Shown piece by piece: positions 37,301 to 45,610 of a stretch of 64,000 nt of DNA; position 1 is the stretch's first letter; every line of letters starts with the position of its first letter. The notes beneath the pieces are model-generated. The model saw only the letters and a list, made by a program, of their open reading frames with translations. It made no database searches and was not told where the DNA came from. Origin of the DNA: Moraxella sp. FZFQ2102 (lineage in GTDB: Bacteria; Pseudomonadota; Gammaproteobacteria; Pseudomonadales; Moraxellaceae); NCBI RefSeq assembly GCF_024137865.1, contig NZ_CP099960.1, positions 1,860,001 to 1,924,000 of the forward strand. Direction: 5' to 3'. The position numbers and the translations under genes were made by a program.

Positions 37301-37444
37301 AGCCAAAATGCTGTCGGTACGAGTGTACTTGGCGGTGTGATTACGGCGACATTATTGGGCGTGTTCTTTATCCCGATGTTCTATGTATGGGTGCGTACCT
37401 TGTTCCCATATAAACCAAAGCCTGTCGATACGACGCAACAGTAA
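34307..37444 (+). CDS. RND multidrug efflux transporter (AcrB/MexB/MtrD family)
   Basis: A 1045-residue proton-driven inner-membrane pump (12 helices, HAE1 family) that exports hydrophobic drugs, detergents and bile-like compounds. Visible marks are the N-terminal FFIHRPIFAWVIALLIMLVG, the proton-relay aspartates in AIGLLVDDAIVVVENVE, the relay lysine in GLSAKNAILIIEFAKE, and FVPEEDQGVLFAMVQMPAGT opening the second periplasmic half. The length equals that of E. coli AcrB within a few residues. It lies 20 bases after the adaptor gene and 10 bases before the outer-membrane factor, so one operon encodes the whole pump. Confidence 0.96.
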   Translation: MSRFFIHRPIFAWVIALLIMLVGVLAIKNLPIEQYPRIAPPTVTVNAVYPGADAQTIENSVTQVIEQQMKGLDGLMYMSSSSSANGQASVTLTFESGTDPDTAQVQVQNKLQSATSSLPESVQRQGVSVNKSSSGFLMVYGFVSEDDSMDEADIGDYLNTNIVDGLSRVEGVGSVQVFGSSYAMRIWLDPAKLRAYNLMPSDVSAAIQSQNVQVSAGQLASLPTNNERALISASIGVQSLMQTPEEFENILLKTDTAGAKVYLKDVARVELGSQDYSSNTKYNGKTAAGMAISLASGANALEVRQAVEDKMTELSVNFPKGLSYVVPFDTTPFVRLSIEQVVHTLLEAIALVFVVMFLFLQNWRATIIPTLAVPVVILGTFAVLSVFGMSINILTMFAMVLAIGLLVDDAIVVVENVERLLEENPEMSVIEATTESMREISKVVIGIALILSVVFVPMIFFGGSTGVIYRQFAVTLITSMVLSAIVALVFTPALCVSILKRKKHHDIQTQKGFFGWFNRAFYKASSGYEKFVGKTFNAKLIYVVVYAAIIAVLGFFFVRLPSAFVPEEDQGVLFAMVQMPAGTTEEKTSAVMDKVRQYYQTQEEKNVESVFSITGFSFMGSGQNMGMAFIKLKDWSERTGDENAAANIANRAMMMNMTIPEASMVISMAPPAIMGFGNSNGFNLQVKDNGGVGREKLLEARNMLLGMASQSQVVTGVRPGGQEDAPKLKLNVDYEKAAVLGIPASNINSTLAMAWGSSYVNDFIDRGRIKKVYMQGEPDSRVIPEDIGKWYVRNNDGQMVPYSAFATSEWEYASPSVVRYNGVPSMELSGNAIPGKSSGDAMAEMENFAKQLPEGVGIEWSGLSLEEQKSGGQAPLLYALAVVVVFLCLAALYESWSIPFSVLLVIPLGVLGAVLLTKVHGLSNDVYLQVGLLTVVGLSAKNAILIIEFAKELQESGKTLKESVMEAARMRLRPIIMTSLAFGIGVVPLYIASGAGSGSQNAVGTSVLGGVITATLLGVFFIPMFYVWVRTLFPYKPKPVDTTQQ

Positions 37445-37454
37445 GAGAGTTATT

Positions 37455-39074
37455 ATGAAAACAACAAACCCTGTGCGCATCTTTGGTCTATCGCTATTGG
37501 CTGTCAGTATGGCTGCCTGTAGCACGATCCCAAAAAAGATCGATACCACAAAGCCTGTGGTTGCTGTGCCGAATGTGGATCTTGACCAAGCTTATGAAGT
37601 CTTGGATAAAGAAACGCTCAGCAGCGGCGAAGCGCCGAGTGTCGCATCAATGCGTTGGCAAGAATACTACACCGATCCGAAGCTAAAATCACTGATTCAA
37701 CTGGCTTTGGACAATAACAAAAATCTAGAAAAAGCCGTACTGGCAGTGCAGTCAGCACGCGCGCAGTATCAGATCACCGAAGCAGGCAGCTTGCCGACAG
37801 TCGGTGCATCGGGCGGGGTCAGCCGCTCGGCGAATCATCGCACCGATGCCAATCCATCGACAGGCTATAATGTCAATTTGGCGATGAGTAGCTATGAGCT
37901 GGATCTGTGGGGCAAGGTCGCAAGCCAAAAAGAGCAAGCGCTGCATAACTATTTAGCAACCAATGCTGCCAAAGATGCGGTGCAAATTTCGCTGATCTCA
38001 AGTGTTGCCCAAGGCTATGCCAATCTTGCCTATGCAGTGGCTCAGCGTAAGCTTGCGGCAGCGACCATGCAGACGCGCGAACGCTCGCTGATGATCAACC
38101 AAAAACGCTTCGAAGCTGGTGTGGATTCACGCTCACCAAGCCTACAAGCCGAAAGCTCGCTTGAGCAAGCGCGTCTGGCGGTATATCAAGCTGATGCCAA
38201 TATCTTGCAAGCGCGCAATGCCTTGCAGTTATTACTCGGTGCGCCGATCCCTGATGCGCTACTGCCTGATATTCTGGGCAATAATAAGACTGATGTCGAT
38301 CCAATCACCGCGCAGACTTTGTTCAGCACAGGTCTGCCAAGTGAGCTGCTGTACTATCGCCCTGACATCGTCCAAGCCGAACACGCGCTCAAGGCAGCAG
38401 GTGCGAACATCAATGTCGCGCGCGCGGCGTATTTCCCATCGATCAGCCTTGCGACTAATGTCGGCTTTAGTAGCTCAAGCCTTGATAATCTACTAAAATC
38501 AAGCGCGATGGGTTGGTCGTTCGGTCCATCGGTAAGTCTGCCGATCTTTGATACAGGTGCGCGCCGTGCCAATTATGAAATGGCACAAATTGCACAGCAG
38601 TCAGCACTTGCCAGCTATGAGCAGTCGATCCAGTCGGCGTTCAAAGAAGTGGCAGATGTGCTTGCTACGCGCGCAACCTTGGGTAGTCAGCTAGAATCGC
38701 AGTACCGCCTACAGCGTAATTATCAACAAACCTATGACATCGCCTTTGCGCGTTTCCGTTCGGGTTTGGATAATTATCTGACGGTGCTTGATGCAGAGCG
38801 TTCATTGTTCAGCATTCAGCAAAGCATTCTACAGCTTGAGCTGCAAAGTATGCTGAGCCAAATTCAGCTGTACCAAGTTCTAGGCGGCGGCGCGGATCTG
38901 AGCGCAGAACAAATCACTGCCAAAAATGCCCAGCGCGATGCGATGCGTACCGCTGAACTTGCCAACCAAGCACAGATCAGTACCGTACAGCCACAAGCTG
39001 TCAGCACTGATGCGACCCAAATCGCTCAGCCTGCACCAAGCAGCATTCCTGTGGTTGAGCCAGTAGCGAAATAA
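37455..39074 (+). CDS. RND efflux outer-membrane factor lipoprotein (OprM/NodT family)
   Basis: A 539-residue outer-membrane channel of the TolC/OprM type. It has a lipobox in LSLLAVSMAACSTIPKK, two repeated TolC-like halves, and the family stretches WQEYYTDPKLKSLIQLALDN, YELDLWGKVASQKEQALHNY, GLPSELLYYRPDIVQAEHAL and YFPSISLATNVGFSSSSLDN. A C-terminal tail rich in Gln, Ala and Pro follows the usual end (QLYQVLGGGADLS) by about 60 residues. The ATG at 37455 follows AAGAGAG; an upstream in-frame start lies inside the pump gene. The operon ends at the terminator behind it. Confidence 0.95.
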   Translation: MKTTNPVRIFGLSLLAVSMAACSTIPKKIDTTKPVVAVPNVDLDQAYEVLDKETLSSGEAPSVASMRWQEYYTDPKLKSLIQLALDNNKNLEKAVLAVQSARAQYQITEAGSLPTVGASGGVSRSANHRTDANPSTGYNVNLAMSSYELDLWGKVASQKEQALHNYLATNAAKDAVQISLISSVAQGYANLAYAVAQRKLAAATMQTRERSLMINQKRFEAGVDSRSPSLQAESSLEQARLAVYQADANILQARNALQLLLGAPIPDALLPDILGNNKTDVDPITAQTLFSTGLPSELLYYRPDIVQAEHALKAAGANINVARAAYFPSISLATNVGFSSSSLDNLLKSSAMGWSFGPSVSLPIFDTGARRANYEMAQIAQQSALASYEQSIQSAFKEVADVLATRATLGSQLESQYRLQRNYQQTYDIAFARFRSGLDNYLTVLDAERSLFSIQQSILQLELQSMLSQIQLYQVLGGGADLSAEQITAKNAQRDAMRTAELANQAQISTVQPQAVSTDATQIAQPAPSSIPVVEPVAK

Positions 39075-39091
39075 GCTTGTACTTTGTCAAT

Positions 39092-39125
39092 ATAAAAGCA
39101 CTCAGTTTGGGTGCTTTTATTTTTG
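39092..39125 (+). terminator. Terminator of the efflux operon
   Basis: ATAAAAGCACTC / GGGTGCTTTTAT stem with one mismatch and a short loop, followed by T residues. Confidence 0.78.
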
Positions 39126-39236
39126 CCAAAAAAAGTGCGCAATGATTGAGTAAGTTATTTTGGTACAAATTGCACTGGTAAGTTGTATAAAAGTTGTGTA
39201 TTTTATAAGGATATGAATGCTACAAGGAAATTTTTT

Positions 39237-41390
39237 ATGAAGCGTCGTCAGTTATTACAAGGCACTTTGTCATTGACCGCGTTAAGCTTGGTGGGTTTGC
39301 CTAAGCTTGCCACAGCGATGGTGCCATCTGTTGCCATGCAGCTGCCTGATCATCTGCTGGATAATCCGCTCTTGGATTTTTACGGTTTACCAAAATACAG
39401 CCAGATCAAAGCAAATGATGTTGTACCTGCGATTGAGTTTTTGATCGAACAATCCAAAAGCCAAATTGCGCAAGTGGTGGCAAATCCTGCACCGAATTGG
39501 CAAAGTTATTATTTTGGGCTTTTTGATACCGATGATAAGCTGTCAAAAGCATGGGGTGCGGTGGCGAATCTGCACGCGCTGCGTAACGATGATGCGCTTC
39601 GTGATGCTTATGCCAAGGCGCAGCAGAGTTTGACTGAGTACAGTACTTGGCGCGGTATGCACAAGGGGCTGTTTGACACCGTGACCAAGATCAAAAACTC
39701 TGCTGAATTTGCCACGCTTAGCATCGCCGAACAAAAATCCATCAATGATGTGCTGCGTGATTTTCGCTTATCAGGCATTGATCTGCCGAGCGATCAGCAG
39801 GTGCGATTGGCGCAGATTAACACGCGTTTATCTGAACTTAGCACGGCATTTAGCAATAATGTGCTGGATGCAACCAATGGTTGGTCGAAGATTGTCGATG
39901 AAGCTGCGCTCACAGGCTTGAACGCCGCCGCCCTTGAAAGCGCCAAACAAAAAGCGGCTGATAAAGGCAAAAGCGGCTATTATATCGGGCTTGATATGCC
40001 AAGCTATATGGCGGTAATGAATTATGCCGATGATGAAAAGCTGCGCGAAGAGATGTACCGCGCGTTCTCAACCAAGGCATCTGATCAAGGCGCCAATGCA
40101 GGCAAATGGGACAATCAGCCCGTGATCGCTGAGATTTTGCAGCTGCGTCTTGAGATGGCGCAATTACTTGGTTTTAAAAATTATGCCGAATATTCACTGG
40201 CAACCAAGATGGCGGACACGCCGCAGCAGGTGATGGAGTTTTTGACTGGGCTTGCGATGCGTAGCCGTGATCAGGCGCAGGCGCAGATCGATGAGCTTCG
40301 CGACTTTGCCAAGCAAGAATACGGCAAAGAAATGCTCAATGCTTGGGATGTGTCTTATTATACCGAAAAGCATAAAGCCAAACTGTATGATTTTGATAAA
40401 GAAAAACTGCGCGAGTATTTTCCAGAAGATAAGGTGCTGACAGGGCTGTTTGCTATTTTACAGCGATTATTTGGCATTAAGGTACGCGAAAAATCAGCCG
40501 ATGTATGGGATGAATCGGTGCGGTTCTTTGAAGTGTATGATGCTGCCAATCGCCAAAAAGCGGCGTTTTATCTTGACCTATACGCGCGTGACAACAAGCG
40601 TGATGGCGCGTGGATGAGCACGGCGATCGACCGTGTGCGTGATGCTGATGGGCGAGTGCAGCTGCCTGTGGCGGTACTGGCGTGTAATTTTCGCAAGCCT
40701 GCTGATGGTCAGCCGTCGCTACTATTGCATGATGAAGTAACGACGCTGTTTCATGAGTTCGGACATGGGCTGAATTTGATGCTGACTCAGATGGATGTGA
40801 TGGGCGTAACAGGGCTTAATGGCGTGCCGTGGGATGTGGTGGAGGTGCCAAGTCAGCTGATGGAAGGCTTTGCACTGGATCGCACGACACTGCCGATGAT
40901 CTCAGCGCATTACAAAACTGGTGAGTCGCTGCCTGATGAGATGCTTGATAAGCTGATCGAAGCCAAGCATTATCAAGGGGCGTTTGCTTTGACGCGCCAG
41001 CTTGAGTTTGGGATTTTTGATATGCGGGTCAATAGCGAATATACAGCGGATAAGCCCACCAATTTTGCCCAGCAGCTGTATTTGGATGTGACCAAACAGA
41101 TTGGCGTGCTTGCCATGCCTGACTATGTGCGCCGTCCGAACTTTTTCACTCATGTGTTCTCAGGCGGCTATGCGGCAGGCTATTATAGCTATCTGTGGGC
41201 GGAATTGCTTGCCAATGACGGCTTTGCTAAATTCGAAGAAGATGGGGTGTTGAGTCCTGTAACGGGTAAGCGACTGGAAGACACCATTATGGGGCAGGGT
41301 GGTTCACGCTCGCCGATGGATCTGTTTGTTGAGTTCCGTGGGCGCGCACCTAAGCTTGATGCACTACTTGCCAATTATGGGATTCAATAA
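39237..41390 (+). CDS. M3 family oligopeptidase (PrlC-like) with a predicted export signal
   Basis: A 717-residue zinc oligopeptidase of the thimet/PrlC family. The active site is TLFHEFGHGLNLMLTQM (HExxH), with the downstream family pattern GVPWDVVEVPSQLMEGFALD including the third-ligand glutamate. Relatives cut peptides shorter than about 20 residues and are normally cytoplasmic. Here the protein starts MKRRQLLQGTLSLTALSLVG and continues LPKLATAMV, which looks like a twin-arginine signal peptide. ACAAGGAAATTTTTT precedes the ATG at 39237; an ATG eight codons earlier also has AAGGAT upstream and would put the arginines later but still near the N-terminus. It is followed 24 bases later by a small secreted protein. 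Confidence 0.88.
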   Translation: MKRRQLLQGTLSLTALSLVGLPKLATAMVPSVAMQLPDHLLDNPLLDFYGLPKYSQIKANDVVPAIEFLIEQSKSQIAQVVANPAPNWQSYYFGLFDTDDKLSKAWGAVANLHALRNDDALRDAYAKAQQSLTEYSTWRGMHKGLFDTVTKIKNSAEFATLSIAEQKSINDVLRDFRLSGIDLPSDQQVRLAQINTRLSELSTAFSNNVLDATNGWSKIVDEAALTGLNAAALESAKQKAADKGKSGYYIGLDMPSYMAVMNYADDEKLREEMYRAFSTKASDQGANAGKWDNQPVIAEILQLRLEMAQLLGFKNYAEYSLATKMADTPQQVMEFLTGLAMRSRDQAQAQIDELRDFAKQEYGKEMLNAWDVSYYTEKHKAKLYDFDKEKLREYFPEDKVLTGLFAILQRLFGIKVREKSADVWDESVRFFEVYDAANRQKAAFYLDLYARDNKRDGAWMSTAIDRVRDADGRVQLPVAVLACNFRKPADGQPSLLLHDEVTTLFHEFGHGLNLMLTQMDVMGVTGLNGVPWDVVEVPSQLMEGFALDRTTLPMISAHYKTGESLPDEMLDKLIEAKHYQGAFALTRQLEFGIFDMRVNSEYTADKPTNFAQQLYLDVTKQIGVLAMPDYVRRPNFFTHVFSGGYAAGYYSYLWAELLANDGFAKFEEDGVLSPVTGKRLEDTIMGQGGSRSPMDLFVEFRGRAPKLDALLANYGIQ

Positions 41391-41414
41391 TTTAATTTTG
41401 GTGATAAGGTATTG

Positions 41415-42014
41415 ATGAAAAGATATTATCTGCAGACAGTGTTGTGCACTATGCTATCTTTATCTAGTGTGGCATTTGCATATGATGGCTTTGAAAAATA
41501 CGCCCAATCATATGCAGATACCCATGGCGTAACAATTGTTGAAGCTAAGAGAGCTTTAAATATTGAGATGCATAAAGATGATATCATGGAGCAAATTATT
41601 AGCAATTATCACGATCGCTTAGCGGGTGTTTATATTGATCATGTGCCAAGTTACACCATTGTTGTGCGATTGCTGGGCGATGGCTGTGATAAAACGCAAT
41701 TTTTCCAACTAGCAAATGGCTTGCCAAATCAGACCGTGCCAGTTAGATTTGTTTATGGTGCAAAAATCACCCAAGATGCTGCTGCTCTGCAAATTGACGC
41801 AGTTAAGTCGGTGGCATCAAAATACCTTACTGGTGTACAAATGATTTCTTATAATCCAATGACAGGTAAGATTGACATTGAAGTCAATGGCGAGAATACG
41901 CCTGAAATGCAGTCCAAAATTGCACAATTGCAAGATGCTTGGCAAAATACATCGGTGGATTTAAATGTGATTTTGGTGAGTTTCACCATTAAACCCATGC
42001 TTGAGATGCAGTAG
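41415..42014 (+). CDS. Secreted 199-residue protein resembling a serine-protease prodomain
   Basis: I cannot name this protein. It has a signal peptide (MKRYYLQTVLCTMLSLSSVA) and a mature part that begins YDGFEKYAQSYADTHGVTIV. The pattern of a YA-x-x-GV helix, an EA-x-RAL-type helix, then RLAGVYIDHVPSYTIVVRL is reminiscent of the N-terminal prodomain segments of secreted chymotrypsin-like proteases. No protease domain follows; the C-terminal part has two beta-alpha units (VRFVYGAKITQDAAALQIDA and KIDIEVNG). It has one mature cysteine. The start codon is 25 bases after the M3 peptidase stop, with ATAAGG upstream, so the two are likely cotranscribed. It could be an inhibitor or chaperone of a peptidase; this is inference. 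Confidence 0.65.
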   Translation: MKRYYLQTVLCTMLSLSSVAFAYDGFEKYAQSYADTHGVTIVEAKRALNIEMHKDDIMEQIISNYHDRLAGVYIDHVPSYTIVVRLLGDGCDKTQFFQLANGLPNQTVPVRFVYGAKITQDAAALQIDAVKSVASKYLTGVQMISYNPMTGKIDIEVNGENTPEMQSKIAQLQDAWQNTSVDLNVILVSFTIKPMLEMQ

Positions 42015-42063
42015 TGATCAGTTAAACATTCTCTTTCTAGTTATGGTATTCAATAAGTAACTA

Positions 42064-42096
42064 AAACCACCTTGTATATATTGTGCAAGGTGGTTT
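42064..42096. terminator. Convergent terminator
   Basis: AAACCACCTTG / CAAGGTGGTTT stem with an 11-base loop between two convergent genes. The T run is short, so it may be weak. Confidence 0.6.
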
Positions 42097-42106
42097 GGCT
42101 GTGTAA

Positions 42107-42961
42107 TTATTGATCATTATAGCCAATAAAGATGGGTTTGTCTGTCCAATTAAGGCGCTCACCTTGCTTATTGATATAAAACGCTTCGCCAGTGGAGCGA
42201 TCCAAAACAGCCGCTATGCCATTATAAAAATACTCAGCCCAATCATAGCTTAGCGGAATCACCACCTGACCGGTGTTATCAACAAATCCCCATTTGCCAT
42301 TTTGCGAAACCCTTACCAATCCCTCGTTAAAAAAATCAGCCGAATCATACTTCAGCGGAACCACTACCTTACCAGTGTTATCAACAAATCCCCATTTGTC
42401 ATTTTGCTGAACCCTTGCCAATCCTTCGCTAAAATACCCAGTCTCATCATACTTCAGCGGAATCACCACCTTGCCAGTTTTATCAATAAATCCCCATTTG
42501 CCATTTCGCTCAACACTTGCCAATCCTTCGTTAAAAGACCCAGCTTCATCATAGTTTAGCGGAATCACCACCTTACCAGTGTTATCAATAAATCCCCATT
42601 TGTCATTTCGCTCAACCACTGTCAATCCTTCGCTAAAATTGTAAGCCATATCATACTTCAGCGGAATCACCACCTTACCAGTTTTATCAATAAATCCGTC
42701 TTTGCCATTTTGCCGAACCTTTGCCAATCCTTCGCCAAAAGAGTAAGCACCATCATAGTTTAGCGGAATCACTACCTTGCCAGTTTTATCAATAAAGCCG
42801 TATTTGTTATCACGCTTAACCTTCGCCAAGCCATCCGACAGGCAATCAACATAATCATATCCATACACTTTTGGTCGCTCACACGCCCAGAGATTTTGGC
42901 TGTATAAGATACCGCCCGTCAGTAGCAGGGCGGATGAGAGATGGCGGATGGTGCGTTTCAT
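42107..42961 (-). CDS. Secreted WG-repeat protein
   Basis: A 284-residue protein with signal peptide (LSSALLLTGGILYSQNLWA) and seven tandem 34-residue repeats from about residue 35 to the end. The consensus contains YD, then FxEGLA-V, NGKWGFIDKTGKVVIPLK. The last repeat is degenerate. At the DNA level the unit is 102 bases and neighbouring units are very similar, so copy number may change by recombination. WG-repeat (KWG/WG_beta_rep) proteins form beta-rich solenoids; their role is mostly unknown, sometimes in surface binding or toxin delivery. AAGGATATCTA sets the start. The neighbours do not suggest a function. Confidence 0.9.
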   Translation of the reverse strand: MKRTIRHLSSALLLTGGILYSQNLWACERPKVYGYDYVDCLSDGLAKVKRDNKYGFIDKTGKVVIPLNYDGAYSFGEGLAKVRQNGKDGFIDKTGKVVIPLKYDMAYNFSEGLTVVERNDKWGFIDNTGKVVIPLNYDEAGSFNEGLASVERNGKWGFIDKTGKVVIPLKYDETGYFSEGLARVQQNDKWGFVDNTGKVVVPLKYDSADFFNEGLVRVSQNGKWGFVDNTGQVVIPLSYDWAEYFYNGIAAVLDRSTGEAFYINKQGERLNWTDKPIFIGYNDQ

Positions 42962-43051
42962 TAGATATCCTTAGTAAGTCTAAGTAAATAATTGGATAAT
43001 GTAGCAGAATTTGATGAGTTGGGCAAGTGAGGCTAGCGTTATCTGACTTAG

Positions 43052-43639
43052 TTACTCCATCGGCAGTCGTACATCAACAATTTTCCAAGTAAATAAACCC
43101 TGTCGCTCCATGACGACAGTCAAGGCTTTATCGGCATTGGCTTTTTTGACATCGACGGTGAAAGTGTTGAGTGATTGATAGCTTGGGTGAAATTGCAATT
43201 CATCCGTTTTGGCAAGACTGTCACCATCAGCATTGATAGCTGAATTATCACCTGTATGATCGGCTTTGCCTGTGATGGTATTTTGAATATTTTCTAAAGA
43301 TAATTGCTTGCCGATGTCTTGACCATTGACCATCAATTCCACCGACTTTGGCGAGACCAAATGATCAATCAAGCCATCAACCATCACCGTGGCAAATGCC
43401 GCACCGAGCATGGCAAAGTTATCATTGCTATCAGGAAGCTCGGTGTTTAGCTTGGTTTTGACTTGGTCTTTGATACTGGATTTGACACTGACAAAATCCA
43501 CCGTATCAACGATGGCGGCAGCGTCTTTTTGTTCTACTGCAGTTTTTAGATTATATAAAGTATGATAAGGGGATGCGAAATAATAGCCAACCAATGCCAA
43601 CGCGATAAATAAGACAACAAAGCGAATCAATTTATTCAT
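43052..43639 (-). CDS. DUF2939 membrane-anchored protein
   Basis: A 195-residue protein with one N-terminal helix (FVVLFIALALVGYYFASPYH) and a periplasmic domain. The DUF2939 pattern is YHTLYNLKTAVEQKDAAAIV, then VDFVSVKSSIKDQVKTKL and the C-terminal KIVDVRLPME. Function is unknown. The start is uncertain: ATGs at 43648 and 43645 precede the one chosen, which is 10 bases from GGA. It is divergent from the HerA-like gene. Confidence 0.85.
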   Translation of the reverse strand: MNKLIRFVVLFIALALVGYYFASPYHTLYNLKTAVEQKDAAAIVDTVDFVSVKSSIKDQVKTKLNTELPDSNDNFAMLGAAFATVMVDGLIDHLVSPKSVELMVNGQDIGKQLSLENIQNTITGKADHTGDNSAINADGDSLAKTDELQFHPSYQSLNTFTVDVKKANADKALTVVMERQGLFTWKIVDVRLPME

Positions 43640-43826
43640 AACCATCATTCCAAATCATCATGTTAAGCAGTACCCGATTTATTTTGTACCTTGTGAAAAT
43701 TTGGCTTTTTTATCAAATTTTACAGCCAAAAATTTTTGCAAAATTACAAAAATTCACTGCATTTTTCACACGGCAAATGGGTATAATAAGCATTATTCTA
43801 ACACAGATTTTTTTAAGGAAAAACTC

Positions 43827-45356
43827 ATGCAATTAACCCTTGCAAAAACCGTACAGGGCGCACAGGATTTGGGCATCATCGCTAAGATGGCGAACCGTCA
43901 CGGACTGATCGCAGGCGCGACGGGTACAGGTAAGACCATCAGCCTACGCAAGATGGCAGAAAGCTTCAGCCGCGAAGGTGTGCCAGTATTTTTGGCGGAT
44001 GTCAAAGGCGATTTATCAGGCATTGCGCGTGCAGGCGCAGCAACGGGCAAGGTCGGCGAGCGTATGGCTGAATTTGGCTTGAGCGATGAGTATTTGACAG
44101 GTTTTCCTGTGCGCTACTGGGATGTCTATGGCGAGACAGGCATCCCTGTGCGCGTGACGATTTCGCAGCTTGGTAGTACCTTATTGGCGCGTTTGCTTGG
44201 ATTGAACGACACCCAAGAAGGCTTGTTAAATCTTGTGTTTAAAGTCGCTGATGATCGCGGCTGGCATCTGCTTGACCTAAAAGATCTGCGCAGTATGCTT
44301 GTGTTCGTTTCTGAAAATGCTGCAGAATTTCGCGTGCAATACGGCAATGTCTCAGCGGCAAGTATCGGCGCGATTCAGCGTCAGCTGTTGCAGCTTGAGA
44401 GCGAAGGGGCGAATGAGTTTTTCGGCGAGCCGAGCCTGAATTTGGAAGATTGGATTCAGCTTGATGGCGGCAAAGGCGTGATCAATATCTTAAATTCTGA
44501 AAAATTGATGCGCTCACCGCGACTGTACGGTGCGTTTTTGCTGTGGTTTTTGGCGGAGATTTTTGAGACTTTCCCTGAGGTGGGTGATCTGGATAAGCCA
44601 AAATTCGTGCTGTTTTTTGATGAAGCGCATTTGTTGTTTGACGATATGCCAGCGGCATTGACCAAGCAGATTGAGCAAGTGGTGCGCTTGATTCGTTCTA
44701 AAGGTGTGGGTGTGTATTTTGTTACCCAAAATCCGCTAGATCTGCCTGATACCATCCTAGGCCAGCTAGGTAATCGAATTCAGCACGCACTGCGCGCCTT
44801 TACGCCACGCGACCAAAAGGCAGTAAAATCTGCGGCTGAGACTTTTCGCAGTAATGAGAATCTCGATGTCGCTGAAGTGATCAGCGAGCTTGGCGTTGGT
44901 GAAGCTTTGGTGTCTTTTTTAGATGAAAAAGGTATGCCGACGGTGGTGGAGCGCGCGTATATTTTGCCGCCATCATCACAGCTTGCGCCACTGACTGCTG
45001 ATGAGCGCGACCAAGCCTATCAAGGCGATGTGCTGTACCGCTATTATAAAGATATGGTGGATAATTATTCGGCATTCGAAGCTTTAAATGAACAAAAAGC
45101 ACAGGAGCAAGCGCAAGCAGAACAAGCCACTGCCGAGACTTTACAGGCGCAAAATATCGCCAAGCAAAGCGAAGAAAAAACCGCAGGCAGCAGCGCGCTT
45201 GAAGGCTTTTTGGGTGGCTTGACAGGTGGTCGTAAGAAATCAGGACAGGGCACCGCCTATAATGTCGCTGATGCGCTTGGTAGTCAGCTGAACAAGCAAG
45301 CCACACAAGCCATCAGCCGCGGATTGATGGGTGTGATTAAGAATTTGTTAAAGTGA
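43827..45356 (+). CDS. HerA-like helicase/ATPase (DUF853, YjgR family)
   Basis: A 509-residue FtsK/HerA-class ATPase. Walker A is GATGTGKT near residue 33; the Walker B region is FVLFFDEAHLLF near residue 260; a sensor-like FVTQNPLDLP and arginine-containing HALRAFTPRDQKAV follow. The C-terminus is a charged Gln/Ala/Glu segment, then a Gly-rich FLGGLTGGRKKSG. YjgR relatives are widely conserved but poorly understood; unlike HerA-NurA systems, no nuclease gene is adjacent. TAAGGAAAAACTC precedes the ATG at 43827. A TATAAT lies at 43782-43787. It ends in a terminator. Confidence 0.9.
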   Translation: MQLTLAKTVQGAQDLGIIAKMANRHGLIAGATGTGKTISLRKMAESFSREGVPVFLADVKGDLSGIARAGAATGKVGERMAEFGLSDEYLTGFPVRYWDVYGETGIPVRVTISQLGSTLLARLLGLNDTQEGLLNLVFKVADDRGWHLLDLKDLRSMLVFVSENAAEFRVQYGNVSAASIGAIQRQLLQLESEGANEFFGEPSLNLEDWIQLDGGKGVINILNSEKLMRSPRLYGAFLLWFLAEIFETFPEVGDLDKPKFVLFFDEAHLLFDDMPAALTKQIEQVVRLIRSKGVGVYFVTQNPLDLPDTILGQLGNRIQHALRAFTPRDQKAVKSAAETFRSNENLDVAEVISELGVGEALVSFLDEKGMPTVVERAYILPPSSQLAPLTADERDQAYQGDVLYRYYKDMVDNYSAFEALNEQKAQEQAQAEQATAETLQAQNIAKQSEEKTAGSSALEGFLGGLTGGRKKSGQGTAYNVADALGSQLNKQATQAISRGLMGVIKNLLK

Positions 45357-45420
45357 TTTAATGCTCTAAAATTAGCCATTTGCCTTGGGTGAATGGCTAA
45401 TTTTAATCAGATCCATCAAT

Positions 45421-45461
45421 AAAAAAGCCCGCCATCATCAATGCAATGGCAGGCTTTTTCG
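45421..45461 (+). terminator. Terminator of the HerA-like gene
   Basis: AAAAAAGCCCGCCAT / ATGGCAGGCTTTTT stem with one mismatch, followed by T residues. Confidence 0.75.
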
Positions 45462-45610
45462 GGGTGTATCTTGGGGTCATAATAAAATTACGATCGGTTC
45501 CCAAGCTCATTTGCTAATTATATCAAATCATTTATTTATTGGTAATCATAAGAGTTAAATAACTGGCTTGAGTAAATGATAGACAGTCAGTGCTAGGTGA
45601 TCAAGTATCA

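Noticed and set aside
43827..45356. HerA-type defence or repair module
   Set aside because: No NurA, SIR2 or other defence partner is next to the ATPase; the sequence fits the housekeeping-like YjgR/DUF853 group.
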